This document shows, one piece after another, positions 1 to 7,872 of a stretch of DNA of 64,000 nucleotides. A program made the translations under genes and the position numbers. This DNA is from Ochrobactrum sp. Marseille-Q0166. Lineage in GTDB: Bacteria; Pseudomonadota; Alphaproteobacteria; Rhizobiales; Rhizobiaceae. The first letter of the stretch is position 1. Each line of letters opens with the position of its first letter. Location of the stretch: the NCBI RefSeq assembly GCF_014397025.1, contig NZ_JACJUO010000002.1, forward strand, positions 62,001-126,000. Direction: 5' to 3'. The notes under the pieces are model-generated. The model was not told the DNA's origin. It ran no database searches and was given only the letters and a program-made list of their open reading frames with translations.

Positions 1-883
1 TTTCGATCTTAACCGCACCGCTTGCAACCACATCGAACAACGCGTTCGCCGTCTTTTCGAGGTCGGAACGCTTTGCAACGTAATGAAACAGCGTCGGGCG
101 TGTCGCAAAAAGCGAACCCTTCTGGGCAAGAAGATTGAGATCAAACGGAGGAATAACGCCGGATGACTGACCGAAGCAGGCAAACATGCCCAAAGGCTTG
201 AGCACATCGAGCGAACCCATATAGGTGTCACGTCCGACAGAATCATAAACGACATTCACACCCTCGCCGCCGGTGAGTTCCTTCACGCGTTCGACGAAAT
301 TTTCGGTCCGGTAATTAATGACGTGGTCATAGCCGTGCGCTTTGGCCAAAGCGATCTTCTCATCCGATCCCGCAGTTCCGATAACGGTTGCACCAAGATG
401 CTTCGCCCATTGACCGGCAATAAGCCCGACGCCACCCGCTGCCGCATGAAACAGGATTGTGTCTCCAGGCTTCACAACGAAAGTCTGGCGTAAGAGATAT
501 TGCGCCGTCATGCCCTTGAGCATCATGGCAGCAGCTGTTTTCAACTCGATCCCATCGGGTACTTTTACCAGCCTGTCCGCAGGTAAAATGCGTTCCTCAG
601 CATAAGAACCGGGGGTCGCGGCATAGGCGACACGATCACCGACCTGAAGATTTTCGACGCCGGAGCCAACAGCCACCACAATGCCCGCGCCTTCATTGCC
701 GGGCGTAAACGGCATCTGAACCGCCTTATAAAGCCCAGTGCGGAAATAAACGTCGATGAAGTTCAGCCCGATTGCCTCGTGGCGCACCTTGGCTTCACCC
801 GCTCCCGGCTCACCGATCTCGATCTGTTCATATTGCAGGACTTCCGGACCGCCGGTCTGGTGAACTCGAATAGCGTTGATCAT
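1..883 (-). CDS. NAD(P)H:quinone oxidoreductase, zinc-independent MDR family (3' end outside window)
   Basis: The reverse-strand frame opens with ATG at 883 and stays open to the window edge, giving about 294 residues; the family is usually about 325, so only the C-terminal tip is missing. The protein starts MINAIRVHQTGGPEVL, typical of QorA-like medium-chain reductases that pass electrons from NAD(P)H to quinones in the cytosol. A GroES-like N-terminal half is followed by a Rossmann half with the cofactor loop AAAGGVGLIAGQ near residue 145. Structural-zinc cysteines are not seen. It starts 7 nt after the pcs stop codon on the same strand, so the two are probably co-transcribed. The family call is secure; the physiological substrate is not known from sequence. 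Confidence 0.9.
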   Translation of the reverse strand, partial: MINAIRVHQTGGPEVLQYEQIEIGEPGAGEAKVRHEAIGLNFIDVYFRTGLYKAVQMPFTPGNEGAGIVVAVGSGVENLQVGDRVAYAATPGSYAEERILPADRLVKVPDGIELKTAAAMMLKGMTAQYLLRQTFVVKPGDTILFHAAAGGVGLIAGQWAKHLGATVIGTAGSDEKIALAKAHGYDHVINYRTENFVERVKELTGGEGVNVVYDSVGRDTYMGSLDVLKPLGMFACFGQSSGVIPPFDLNLLAQKGSLFATRPTLFHYVAKRSDLEKTANALFDVVASGAVKIE

Positions 884-890
884 AGTTTGC

Positions 891-1691
891 TCAGCCTCTC
901 TTATTCGCTTTTGCGGCCTGTTCAGCTGCGATAACAGCAGCAGTTCTCCCGAGATTGGGGAAGAACTGCATGATTGCGCCGATGAAGTAGATATAAAGAC
1001 CGGTCACTGTGATACCGACGCGCACCCAGAGCGGCGCATCGAGCGTATAGTAAAGACCGGCAGCGCCAAAGGCACACCACAGTAAAAAGATCGTCAGATT
1101 AAGCGGGCGCAGACGCACCACCCGCACCGGATGCAGGAAACTGATTGGCAGGAAGGAAAGGATCGCTGACAGAACCACGATTGCGAAAGCTTCCCATTCT
1201 CCGGGCCGGACAATAAAGAGCGTAAATACCACCATATTCCATACAACGGGGAAACCTTTGAAGAAGTTTTCCTTCGTCTTCATGCCAGTGTCGGCGTAGT
1301 AAATAGCGCTCGAAACCACAATAATCGCACCGGATAAGAAGGACAGGTTTGTCCCCATGAAACCACTTTGATAAAGCGCAAAGGCCGGTATCAGAACATA
1401 GGTCACGTAGTCGATAATATTGTCGAGCAACTCCCCCGACCAATTGGGAAGCACATATTTGACTTCCAGCTTGCGCGCGATGGGCCCATCGATGCCATCG
1501 ACGAACAATGCAAGGCCAAGCCACCACCACATGGCGGTATAGCGGCCATCACTTGCAGCCACGATCGACAGAAACGCCAGAAACGAACCGGACGCGGTGA
1601 GCAGATGAACAGAAAATGCCTTCGCCTGCGGCGCGGTCACTTTCTTGGCTTTGAGTTTTCCGGTCAGTTTGCTTTTCACGCCGTTTGCCAT
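891..1691 (-). CDS. pcs: Phosphatidylcholine synthase
   Basis: A 266-residue integral membrane CDP-alcohol phosphatidyltransferase that condenses CDP-diacylglycerol with choline to make phosphatidylcholine in the inner membrane. The catalytic signature is visible: D68-G69-x2-A72-R73, then G86-x3-D90-x3-D94, with the longer Arg-Gly spacer that is characteristic of Pcs rather than PgsA or PssA. Several hydrophobic segments follow, as expected for a multi-pass enzyme. Pcs is typical of Rhizobiales, Brucella and Legionella that take choline from a host or from soil. The quinone oxidoreductase gene lies immediately downstream, 7 nt away. Length and motif agree with the family. Confidence 0.95.
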   Translation of the reverse strand: MANGVKSKLTGKLKAKKVTAPQAKAFSVHLLTASGSFLAFLSIVAASDGRYTAMWWWLGLALFVDGIDGPIARKLEVKYVLPNWSGELLDNIIDYVTYVLIPAFALYQSGFMGTNLSFLSGAIIVVSSAIYYADTGMKTKENFFKGFPVVWNMVVFTLFIVRPGEWEAFAIVVLSAILSFLPISFLHPVRVVRLRPLNLTIFLLWCAFGAAGLYYTLDAPLWVRVGITVTGLYIYFIGAIMQFFPNLGRTAAVIAAEQAAKANKRG

Positions 1692-1824
1692 TTCTGTTGA
1701 TCGCCGCCTTCAATCTTCCAACAATGCGTGAAGCGGCAGATAAGACTTCCAAGGAGAAAGACCCGTGGAGGCCATGTTGTTGCATAAAGCTTTCCCCGAA
1801 TAAGGCGAAAAGAGCAAGTAAGTC

Positions 1825-1977
1825 ATGAGACAAAACCGCCCTCATTCCACCAAAGATTGGGTTTTAGCTTATGCAACAATGGCCTTTGACCGCCATTTGC
1901 GGTTAAGTGGCAACAAATACGACGCGATGAGAATCGCTTTGGACCGGATGTTTCTGGGCAGGGATAGAGCACTATGA
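1825..1977 (+). CDS. Small 50-residue ORF coupled to the downstream monooxygenase
   Basis: ATG at 1825 begins a 50-codon frame (MRQNRPHSTKDW... ending MFLGRDRAL) whose TGA at 1975-1977 overlaps the ATG at 1974 of the monooxygenase gene in an ATGA junction, the usual sign of translational coupling. The peptide is basic, has no signal peptide or membrane segment, and contains the heptad-like stretch KYDAMRIALDRMFL. An in-frame stop lies immediately upstream, so this is the longest form. No strong ribosome binding site is visible. I do not recognise the family. It could be a genuine small protein or a leader that loads ribosomes for the next gene. Confidence 0.5.
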   Translation: MRQNRPHSTKDWVLAYATMAFDRHLRLSGNKYDAMRIALDRMFLGRDRAL

Positions 1978-3215
1978 ATGACGTGGTTGTAGAAAAGCCC
2001 CTCACCGAAATCACAATCAGTGGCGGCGGTCCTGCCGGGATGATGGCCGCATTGGCCTTAAGCGCCAAAGGTTATCGCACGGCATTGCTCGGTCCAGAAA
2101 CTGACAAAAACGACCGCCGTACCACAGCGCTTATGATGCCTGCCATCCGATTTCTTGAAGAAATCGGCGTCTGGAGTGATATCGCGCCTGAGGCTGCTCC
2201 TCTTGCTTCAATGCGTATTGTCGACGCCACGCAACGTCTCATCCGCAGCCCTGCCGTGACGTTCCGCGCGGGCGAAATCGATGAAATAGCCTTTGGTTAC
2301 AACATCCCCAATGCAACGCTGAACCAGAAGCTTGCCGAAGCGGTTGAAAACAACCCTGCAATCAAACGCGTTACGCAGCCTGCAATCGAATATCGCAACA
2401 ATGGCGATCATGTTACCATTACGCTTGCGGACGGCGATACGTTGCATACGCGTCTGGTCGTTGCAGCTGATGGACGCAATTCCGCTGCGCGCGAAGCTGC
2501 CGGAATTCGCACACGCCGCTGGAGCTATCCGCAGACAGCCGTTGTGCTTTCTTTCGCGCACGAAGTCGAGCACGAGAATATCTCGACCGAGTTCCATACT
2601 GAAGAAGGCCCATTCACACAGGTTCCTCTTAAGGGAAAGCGTTCGAGTCTCGTCTGGGTCGTTAACCCCAGTCGCGCCGAAATGCTGCTCGCGCTCGATG
2701 ACGCGACCCTTGCTCAGCGCATTGAAGACATGATGCAATCCATGCTTGGCAAGGTCACGATTGATATTCGTCCGCAAGCTTGGCCGCTGTCGGGAATGGT
2801 GCCTGTGTCTTTTGCATCCAAGCGCACCATCCTTATCGGCGAAGCAGCGCATGTGTTTCCACCAATCGGCGCGCAGGGACTCAATCTCGGCACACGCGAC
2901 GTCGAAACACTGATCAAAGCCATAGCAAGCGATCCGTCAGATCCCGGTTCGGATCGTGTGATTCGTACTTATGATCGCGGTCGCCGCCCAGATATTCTGG
3001 CGCGTACCGGTTCTGTAGATGCACTCAACCGTTCACTGCTGTCGCCAATGTTGCCCGCACAGATTGCACGCGGCGTCGGTCTGGAAATGCTGCGTTCGTT
3101 TGCACCGCTCCGCGCATTCTTCATGCGCGAAGGCTTGCGCCCTGGAAGCGGATTTTCGCAGCTTTTGCCGAAGTTGCCAAAGCTGCCTGATCGCATGAAC
3201 AGCGCGACAAGGTAA
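1974..3215 (+). CDS. UbiH/UbiF-family FAD-dependent monooxygenase
   Basis: A 413-residue flavoprotein hydroxylase of the UbiH/COQ6 type. The FAD-binding GGGPAG loop is at residues 17-22, the middle signature VVAADGRNS follows at about 165, and the ribityl-binding segment IGEAAHVFPPIGAQGLNLG is near 285-305. The usual first residues of that last motif are GDAAH, so this copy carries a conservative Asp-to-Glu change. Members of the family hydroxylate aromatic rings, most often in ubiquinone synthesis, but the C-terminal half does not tell which ring position or whether ubiquinone is the substrate. The start ATG overlaps the stop of the 50-codon ORF upstream. Confidence 0.85.
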   Translation: MNDVVVEKPLTEITISGGGPAGMMAALALSAKGYRTALLGPETDKNDRRTTALMMPAIRFLEEIGVWSDIAPEAAPLASMRIVDATQRLIRSPAVTFRAGEIDEIAFGYNIPNATLNQKLAEAVENNPAIKRVTQPAIEYRNNGDHVTITLADGDTLHTRLVVAADGRNSAAREAAGIRTRRWSYPQTAVVLSFAHEVEHENISTEFHTEEGPFTQVPLKGKRSSLVWVVNPSRAEMLLALDDATLAQRIEDMMQSMLGKVTIDIRPQAWPLSGMVPVSFASKRTILIGEAAHVFPPIGAQGLNLGTRDVETLIKAIASDPSDPGSDRVIRTYDRGRRPDILARTGSVDALNRSLLSPMLPAQIARGVGLEMLRSFAPLRAFFMREGLRPGSGFSQLLPKLPKLPDRMNSATR

Positions 3216-3294
3216 AAATTCACATCAATAACCGAACCTGAAACCTCCCGCAGCTTTAATTCAGCGCGCGGTGAACTACATATGTCTCATGGGT

Positions 3295-3624
3295 ATGACA
3301 CAGATAAAACACGCGAAGTTTCAGATCGGACAGGTGGTCAAACATCGAATGTTTCCTTTCCGAGGGATCATTTTTGATGTTGATCCGGAATTTGCGAACA
3401 CCGAGGAGTGGTATGAATCCATCCCTGAAGAGACCCGACCGCGCCGCGATCAACCCTTCTATCATTTGCTCGCTGAAAACTCGGAGTCTGAATATGTGGC
3501 TTATGTTTCCGAGCAGAATCTCGTGCCAGACTTGAGCGATGAACCGTTACGTCATTCGCAGATCGGCGAAATTTTCGACAAGCTTGAAAACGGATCGTAT
3601 CGTGTGAAGTTGCACGCCAACTAA
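3295..3624 (+). CDS. hspQ: Heat shock protein HspQ (hemimethylated-DNA-binding YccV-like family)
   Basis: A small cytosolic protein of the HspQ/YccV family. In enterobacteria this protein binds hemimethylated DNA, affects DnaA stability and acts as a Lon protease adaptor; the role here is by family only. The core FQIGQVVKHRMFPFRG, then IFDVDPEF and the C-terminal QPFYHLLAENSE block are the family's conserved features. The frame is open from ATG 3271, and ATGs also occur at 3289 and 3295. I chose 3295 because MTQIKHAKFQIGQ gives the family's usual length (109 aa); no start has a clear ribosome binding site. A bidirectional terminator follows. Confidence 0.88.
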   Translation: MTQIKHAKFQIGQVVKHRMFPFRGIIFDVDPEFANTEEWYESIPEETRPRRDQPFYHLLAENSESEYVAYVSEQNLVPDLSDEPLRHSQIGEIFDKLENGSYRVKLHAN

Positions 3625-3668
3625 ATAAACCGGGGTTTACTCGGATCACTTAATCAGATGCACAAACA

Positions 3669-3694
3669 AAAAGGGCGCAAAAAGCGCCCTTTTC
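3669..3694. terminator. Bidirectional intrinsic terminator between hspQ and ialB
   Basis: Perfect stem AAGGGCGC / GCGCCCTT with a short A-rich loop, flanked by A-run on the left and T-run on the right, so it can stop transcripts from both convergent genes. Confidence 0.8.
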
Positions 3695-3715
3695 GATTCA
3701 TTACAATAGAACAGC

Positions 3716-4342
3716 TTAGTTAGCTGCACCCTTTGCCTTGGCCTGTTCAGCCTTCATCTTTTCTTCGAATTCCTTCTGGCGCTTTGCAACGGCATCCTGA
3801 AGTTCCTTCTGGCGTTCTTCGAGTTCAGACTGCTTGAGGCCCGGGCCGGTAAGGGCCGCCGAGAAGCCTGTCAGAGCCACTGGAATCGGGTTCTGCTTGT
3901 TTTGGTAATTAACCGATGTCAGCGTAACCTTGCTGCCCTTCTTGAGCGCGTTGATCAGCTCGTCAGAAAGCGGGGCTTCCGCAATGCAACGATCCGGGAA
4001 GCAGATGCCGTATTCAAGCTTGGTTGGCTTGTTGTTGTCAATCTGCAGACCAACGCCGGCAGGAATCAGGCGGCCGATTGGTACGGTAACCTGAAAAATC
4101 TTGCGATTGATCTTACCTTTGATCTCAATAAGGTTAACAGCGGTCAGCAACTGGCCGGAGTCTGCAGTGATAATGTTCTGCGTGTTGCAGATGTCATTAT
4201 CTTCCTGCTTTGAGCAAACCTTGAACCAGCCCTGTGGTGGCTGCTGCTGTGCGGCTGCAGGCATGGTCGCAGAGGCAAGCAGGGCGAACGCGCCAGCAAA
4301 TGCAGATGCGGCAGCGATTGTCTTCGTGCTGGTCATGATCAA
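3716..4342 (-). CDS. Invasion-associated locus B (IalB) family protein
   Basis: A 208-residue exported protein. The N-terminus has a signal peptide with cleavage likely after MPAAAQ (about residue 32). The mature part begins QQPPQGWFKVCSKQEDNDIC and contains cysteine pairs (VCSKQEDNDIC, GICFPDRC) that are typical of IalB proteins, probably forming disulfides in the periplasm. The C-terminal 45 residues are rich in Glu, Lys and Gln and look like a charged helix or coiled coil. IalB was named in Bartonella for erythrocyte invasion; in free-living relatives its function is not defined. The gene is transcribed divergently from the downstream YejA-like gene. Confidence 0.9.
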   Translation of the reverse strand: MIMTSTKTIAAASAFAGAFALLASATMPAAAQQQPPQGWFKVCSKQEDNDICNTQNIITADSGQLLTAVNLIEIKGKINRKIFQVTVPIGRLIPAGVGLQIDNNKPTKLEYGICFPDRCIAEAPLSDELINALKKGSKVTLTSVNYQNKQNPIPVALTGFSAALTGPGLKQSELEERQKELQDAVAKRQKEFEEKMKAEQAKAKGAAN

Positions 4343-4592
4343 CAGGTTCCTTTCAACGCTTTGATCTTCCGTCTCTGGTTTGAGTCAGCGATAGACCGTC
4401 ACTGATTAGAAAATGCGGCAACAGCGTGACCTTTGGGAATTAACATCCCATTCCGGGCGTGGTGTTACAACGACTTCTCATACGAATCCAGATGGTGAAG
4501 GCCCTCGAAGCAGCAAATTGCATCAAATTTTTTGTTTTAATCTGCACTGTCGCGCCGCAGACACGCTGTTAATCCGCACAAACGCAAGGATC

Positions 4593-6521
4593 ATGCTAAT
4601 TTCGCCACACGAATCGTTACTGATATCTCACACTTATTTACAACGAACCTATCAAATTGAACGGGACGCGAGAAAGTTGACTGGATTGTTTGCTCTTTTC
4701 CGCAACACAGCTTTGGCCAGTATGATCGGCCTTTTTCCCATTATCGCCCCGGCGAATGCTCAAAAGAATGCCGCGCCCGACTATGCTCTTTCTATGCATG
4801 GTGATGTGGCATTGCCTGCAGATTTCGCAAATTTTCCATACGTCAATCCCGAAGCCCCAAAAGGCGGCGCGCTACGTATGGGCGTCGTCGGGACATTTGA
4901 CAGCCTTAATCCGTTCGTTCTCAAAAGTATGCGCACGACCGCCCGCGCGCTTTTCAGCGACGCCGATTTTGGGAATCTGGTCTATGAAACGCTGATGCAG
5001 CGTTCCCGTGATGAGCCCTTCACACTTTACGGATTGCTTGCCGAGAAGGTAGAGATCGACCCAGAACGCAAATGGGTAGAATTTACGCTTAATCCGAAAG
5101 CGGAATGGTCGGACGGGAAGCCGGTAACAGTTGAGGATGTCATATTCACCTACGACATCCTGACGGAAAAAGGCCGCCCACCTTACAACAATCGCATGAG
5201 CCGGATCGACAGAATCGAAAAAACCGGCGAACGCTCCGTTCGCTTTGTTTTCAATGACAAATCGGATCGCGAGTTTCCGATGCTGATTGCCGGAACGATG
5301 CCAGTTTTGCCCAAGCACGCTATCGATCCTGAAACATTTGGCAACTCGACACTCAAACCTCCAGTGGGCAGCGGCCCTTATATTGTTTCTGACGTTCAGC
5401 CCGGTCAGCGCATCATCTATAAGCGCAATCCGGATTACTGGGGCAAGGATTTGCCTTCCCAGCGCGGCTTGAACAATTTTGATACGATCAGCATCGAATA
5501 TTATCGTAACGAGACATCGCTGTTTGAGTCCTTTAAGAAAGGTATTGTTGACGTATTCCTCGATGCCAATCCGACGCGTTGGGAAAAATCCTACGACTTC
5601 CCGGCAGTCAAGGAAGGCAAGGTCGTTAAAGAAAACTTCGAAAAGGGAACGCCAGCAAATATGCTTGGCTTCGTCTTCAACACACGCCGTCCGGTGTTTG
5701 AGGATCGCCGCGTCAGACAGGCACTCGGACTTCTGTTCGATTTCGAATGGGCCAATCGCAATCTGTTTGCTGGTCAGTATGAACGTCTGCAAAGTTTCTG
5801 GGAAGGCTCAGATCTGTCATCGGTAGGTAAAGCTGCTGATGCGCGCGAGAGGGAGCTTCTGGCCGCTTTCCCTGATGCTGTTCGCAAGGAGGTGCTGGAA
5901 GGAACATGGCATCCATCGACCACCGATGGAACCGGCCATGATCGCGGCCCGGCCAAGGAAGCTTATGAATTGCTGATAGATGCCGGCTTCTCGTTTGAGC
6001 ATGGAAAGGCTATTGATCCATCTGGCAAGCAATTCCAGTTTGAAATCATGACGCGTTCACCCGATGAGGAAAAAGTGGCGCTCGCCTATAAGCGCAACCT
6101 CGCCCGCCTCGGAATCGATGCCGAAATTCGCACTGCCGATGATGCACAGTATCAGCAACGCTTGCAGACCTTCGACTACGATATGATCCTTGGTGCCCTC
6201 AGTGGCTCATTATCGCCCGGCAATGAACAATGGATGCGTTGGGGTTCAGCATCGCGGGACGCTCAGGGCAGTTTCAACTATCCCGGCGTTGCCGATCCCG
6301 CAGTCGATGCCATGATTGACGCCATGCTCGCAGCGAGGGAACGCGATGATTTCGTGAGTGCAGTGCGCGCACTCGACCGCATTCTCATCTCCGGTGACTA
6401 TTACATCCCGCTTTATTACCTGCCTTATCAGTGGGTGGCACGTTGGGATCGGATCGGACATCCGGAGAAAACATCGCTTTACGGCTATCAGTTGCCTACC
6501 TGGTGGCAGGCGGGCAAATAG
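4593..6521 (+). CDS. YejA-like extracellular solute-binding protein (family 5), orphan
   Basis: A periplasmic peptide-binding protein. The frame opens at 4413, but the ATG at 4593, preceded by AAGGA at 4586-4590, gives a better start; the hydrophobic export segment with IIAPANAQ sits about 50 residues in, so a later non-ATG start (TTG at 4677) is also possible. The mature start, YALSMHGDVALPADF then YVNPEAPKGG, is the YejA hallmark. The SBP_bac_5 fold follows with WSDGKPVTVEDVIFTYD and PVGSGPYIV. YejA binds oligopeptides and microcin-C-type compounds for the YejBEF importer. No permease or ATPase genes are adjacent, so it must use a transporter encoded elsewhere or have become independent. 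Confidence 0.88.
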   Translation: MLISPHESLLISHTYLQRTYQIERDARKLTGLFALFRNTALASMIGLFPIIAPANAQKNAAPDYALSMHGDVALPADFANFPYVNPEAPKGGALRMGVVGTFDSLNPFVLKSMRTTARALFSDADFGNLVYETLMQRSRDEPFTLYGLLAEKVEIDPERKWVEFTLNPKAEWSDGKPVTVEDVIFTYDILTEKGRPPYNNRMSRIDRIEKTGERSVRFVFNDKSDREFPMLIAGTMPVLPKHAIDPETFGNSTLKPPVGSGPYIVSDVQPGQRIIYKRNPDYWGKDLPSQRGLNNFDTISIEYYRNETSLFESFKKGIVDVFLDANPTRWEKSYDFPAVKEGKVVKENFEKGTPANMLGFVFNTRRPVFEDRRVRQALGLLFDFEWANRNLFAGQYERLQSFWEGSDLSSVGKAADARERELLAAFPDAVRKEVLEGTWHPSTTDGTGHDRGPAKEAYELLIDAGFSFEHGKAIDPSGKQFQFEIMTRSPDEEKVALAYKRNLARLGIDAEIRTADDAQYQQRLQTFDYDMILGALSGSLSPGNEQWMRWGSASRDAQGSFNYPGVADPAVDAMIDAMLAARERDDFVSAVRALDRILISGDYYIPLYYLPYQWVARWDRIGHPEKTSLYGYQLPTWWQAGK

Positions 6522-6617
6522 ACTGAGTTGATCACGTCGTAATTCACACTACATTTTCCATTTATATAGATAAGCAGACGGGCGGAACATTCTCCTGCTT
6601 GCCGAACGGAGCACCTT

Positions 6618-7292
6618 ATGACCACAAGAAAAATCACCATCGACGTTGTGTCTGATGTCGTTTGTCCATGGTGTTTCCTCGGCTACAAAAGGCTGGAACA
6701 GGCACTCGAATTGACGCCGGAAGTTGACGTGGAAGTGCGCTGGCGTCCTTATCAGCTCGATCCCTCTCTGCCTGCTGAAGGTAAGGATCGTCAGGCCTAT
6801 ATGCGCGAAAAATTCGGTACAGGCTCAAAAATTGATGACATTCACAAGCAACTGACAGAGCTTGGTGAAGAGAACGATATTGTCTTCGATTTTGAAGCCA
6901 TTACGCGCGCGCCCAATACGCTTGATGCTCACCGTCTGATCCATTGGGCTGCGCAGGCCGGGCCCGGTCTTCAGGACAAGCTGGTTTGCCGACTTTTCTC
7001 ACTCTATTTCGAGCAGGGACAGGACATTGGCGATCATGAAGTGCTGATTGATGCTGCAGCAAGCGTAGGTATGGAAGCCCCGATCGTAGCTCGGCTCCTG
7101 CAAAGCGAGGCCGACAAGGCTACGATTCGCGAAGAAATCGACACTGCAAACCGCATCGGCGTGCGTGGCGTCCCTTGCTTCATTATTGACCAGAAATATG
7201 CCGTCATGGGTGCACAATCAGCCTCAGCTCTCGCTGATGCTATTCAGCAGACAGCGGAAGGTTTTGAACCCGGAATTTCTGAAGACCGATGA
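6618..7292 (+). CDS. DsbA-family (FrnE-like) thiol oxidoreductase
   Basis: A 224-residue thioredoxin-fold protein without a signal peptide, so probably cytosolic, in the FrnE branch of the DsbA family. The active site is C16-P-W-C19, within SDVVCPWCFLGYKR. The inserted helical domain runs from about 65 to 165, and the cis-Pro loop is RGVPCFIID near residue 180. The extra cysteine in that loop is common in FrnE proteins. FrnE members have been linked to stress tolerance and to polyketide tailoring, but none of these roles is shown here. An intrinsic terminator follows 25 nt after the stop codon. Confidence 0.88.
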   Translation: MTTRKITIDVVSDVVCPWCFLGYKRLEQALELTPEVDVEVRWRPYQLDPSLPAEGKDRQAYMREKFGTGSKIDDIHKQLTELGEENDIVFDFEAITRAPNTLDAHRLIHWAAQAGPGLQDKLVCRLFSLYFEQGQDIGDHEVLIDAAASVGMEAPIVARLLQSEADKATIREEIDTANRIGVRGVPCFIIDQKYAVMGAQSASALADAIQQTAEGFEPGISEDR

Positions 7293-7317
7293 TAACCGAA
7301 TAAGCATCTAAAAAAAG

Positions 7318-7352
7318 GCCCGCGCAATCATTCGGATGCGCGGGCTTTTCTT
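7318..7352. terminator. Intrinsic terminator after the FrnE-like gene
   Basis: Stem GCCCGCGCA (7318-7326) / TGCGCGGGC (7337-7345) with a 10-nt loop, A-run upstream and TTTTCTTT downstream. It can serve the + strand gene and the convergent - strand gene ending at 7371. Confidence 0.8.
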
Positions 7353-7370
7353 TAAATATCAAGTAAATGC

Positions 7371-7805
7371 TTACATGCTTTCGTCGGATACGCGAACCAG
7401 AGTCCAGCATGGCTGCTTGGCAAATTCAAATTCCATATATTCGCCATTGTCGGTGCCTTTGATCACGACAATCTTATTGCCGTTTTCACCGTCTTTGTAC
7501 TCAGCCTGTTTTTTTCTTCCGGCCAGCGTTTGCAAATCTGGCATAACGGGCCATTCAACATCAGCAAGAGGAACTTCTGTGCTGACCTTTTTTGGCTCCG
7601 GGTCGGCTTCCATATCTAAACCCTCAAAGATCACGGTCTTTGCGGTATTGGCTTCCTGAATCGAAATATCATGGCTGAAAGCCTTGACGAAATGCTCAAT
7701 CGTCTCAACCTTGCAATCCGGCGTAGTCAAAGCAAAAGCTGATTGAGAAACAAATAAGAGTGCTGCCGCAGTGCATGAAACGCGCAAAGCATTCTTTAGC
7801 ATCAA
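7371..7805 (-). CDS. Small exported protein of unknown function
   Basis: I do not recognise this 144-residue protein. It has a clear signal peptide (MMLKNALRVSCTAAALLF..., cleavage probably after AFA near residue 26). The mature protein is small, acidic in the middle, and has two cysteines (TPDCKVET near the start and QPCWTLVR near the end) that could form one disulfide in the periplasm. The gene lies 67 nt upstream of the mfd stop, on the same strand and convergent with the FrnE-like gene. It may be a periplasmic binding or stress protein, but nothing in the sequence decides this. Confidence 0.75.
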   Translation of the reverse strand: MMLKNALRVSCTAAALLFVSQSAFALTTPDCKVETIEHFVKAFSHDISIQEANTAKTVIFEGLDMEADPEPKKVSTEVPLADVEWPVMPDLQTLAGRKKQAEYKDGENGNKIVVIKGTDNGEYMEFEFAKQPCWTLVRVSDESM

Positions 7806-7872
7806 AGTTCCCTCCGTTTTAAACCTCAGAGCACGGGAAGCTCCAAACCCTCAGAATTTAATGACTTAGTGT

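Noticed and set aside
4872..5792. 306-codon reverse ORF inside the YejA-like gene
   Set aside because: Lies wholly antisense to a well-supported binding-protein gene, with no family motif and a cysteine/arginine-rich product typical of shadow frames.
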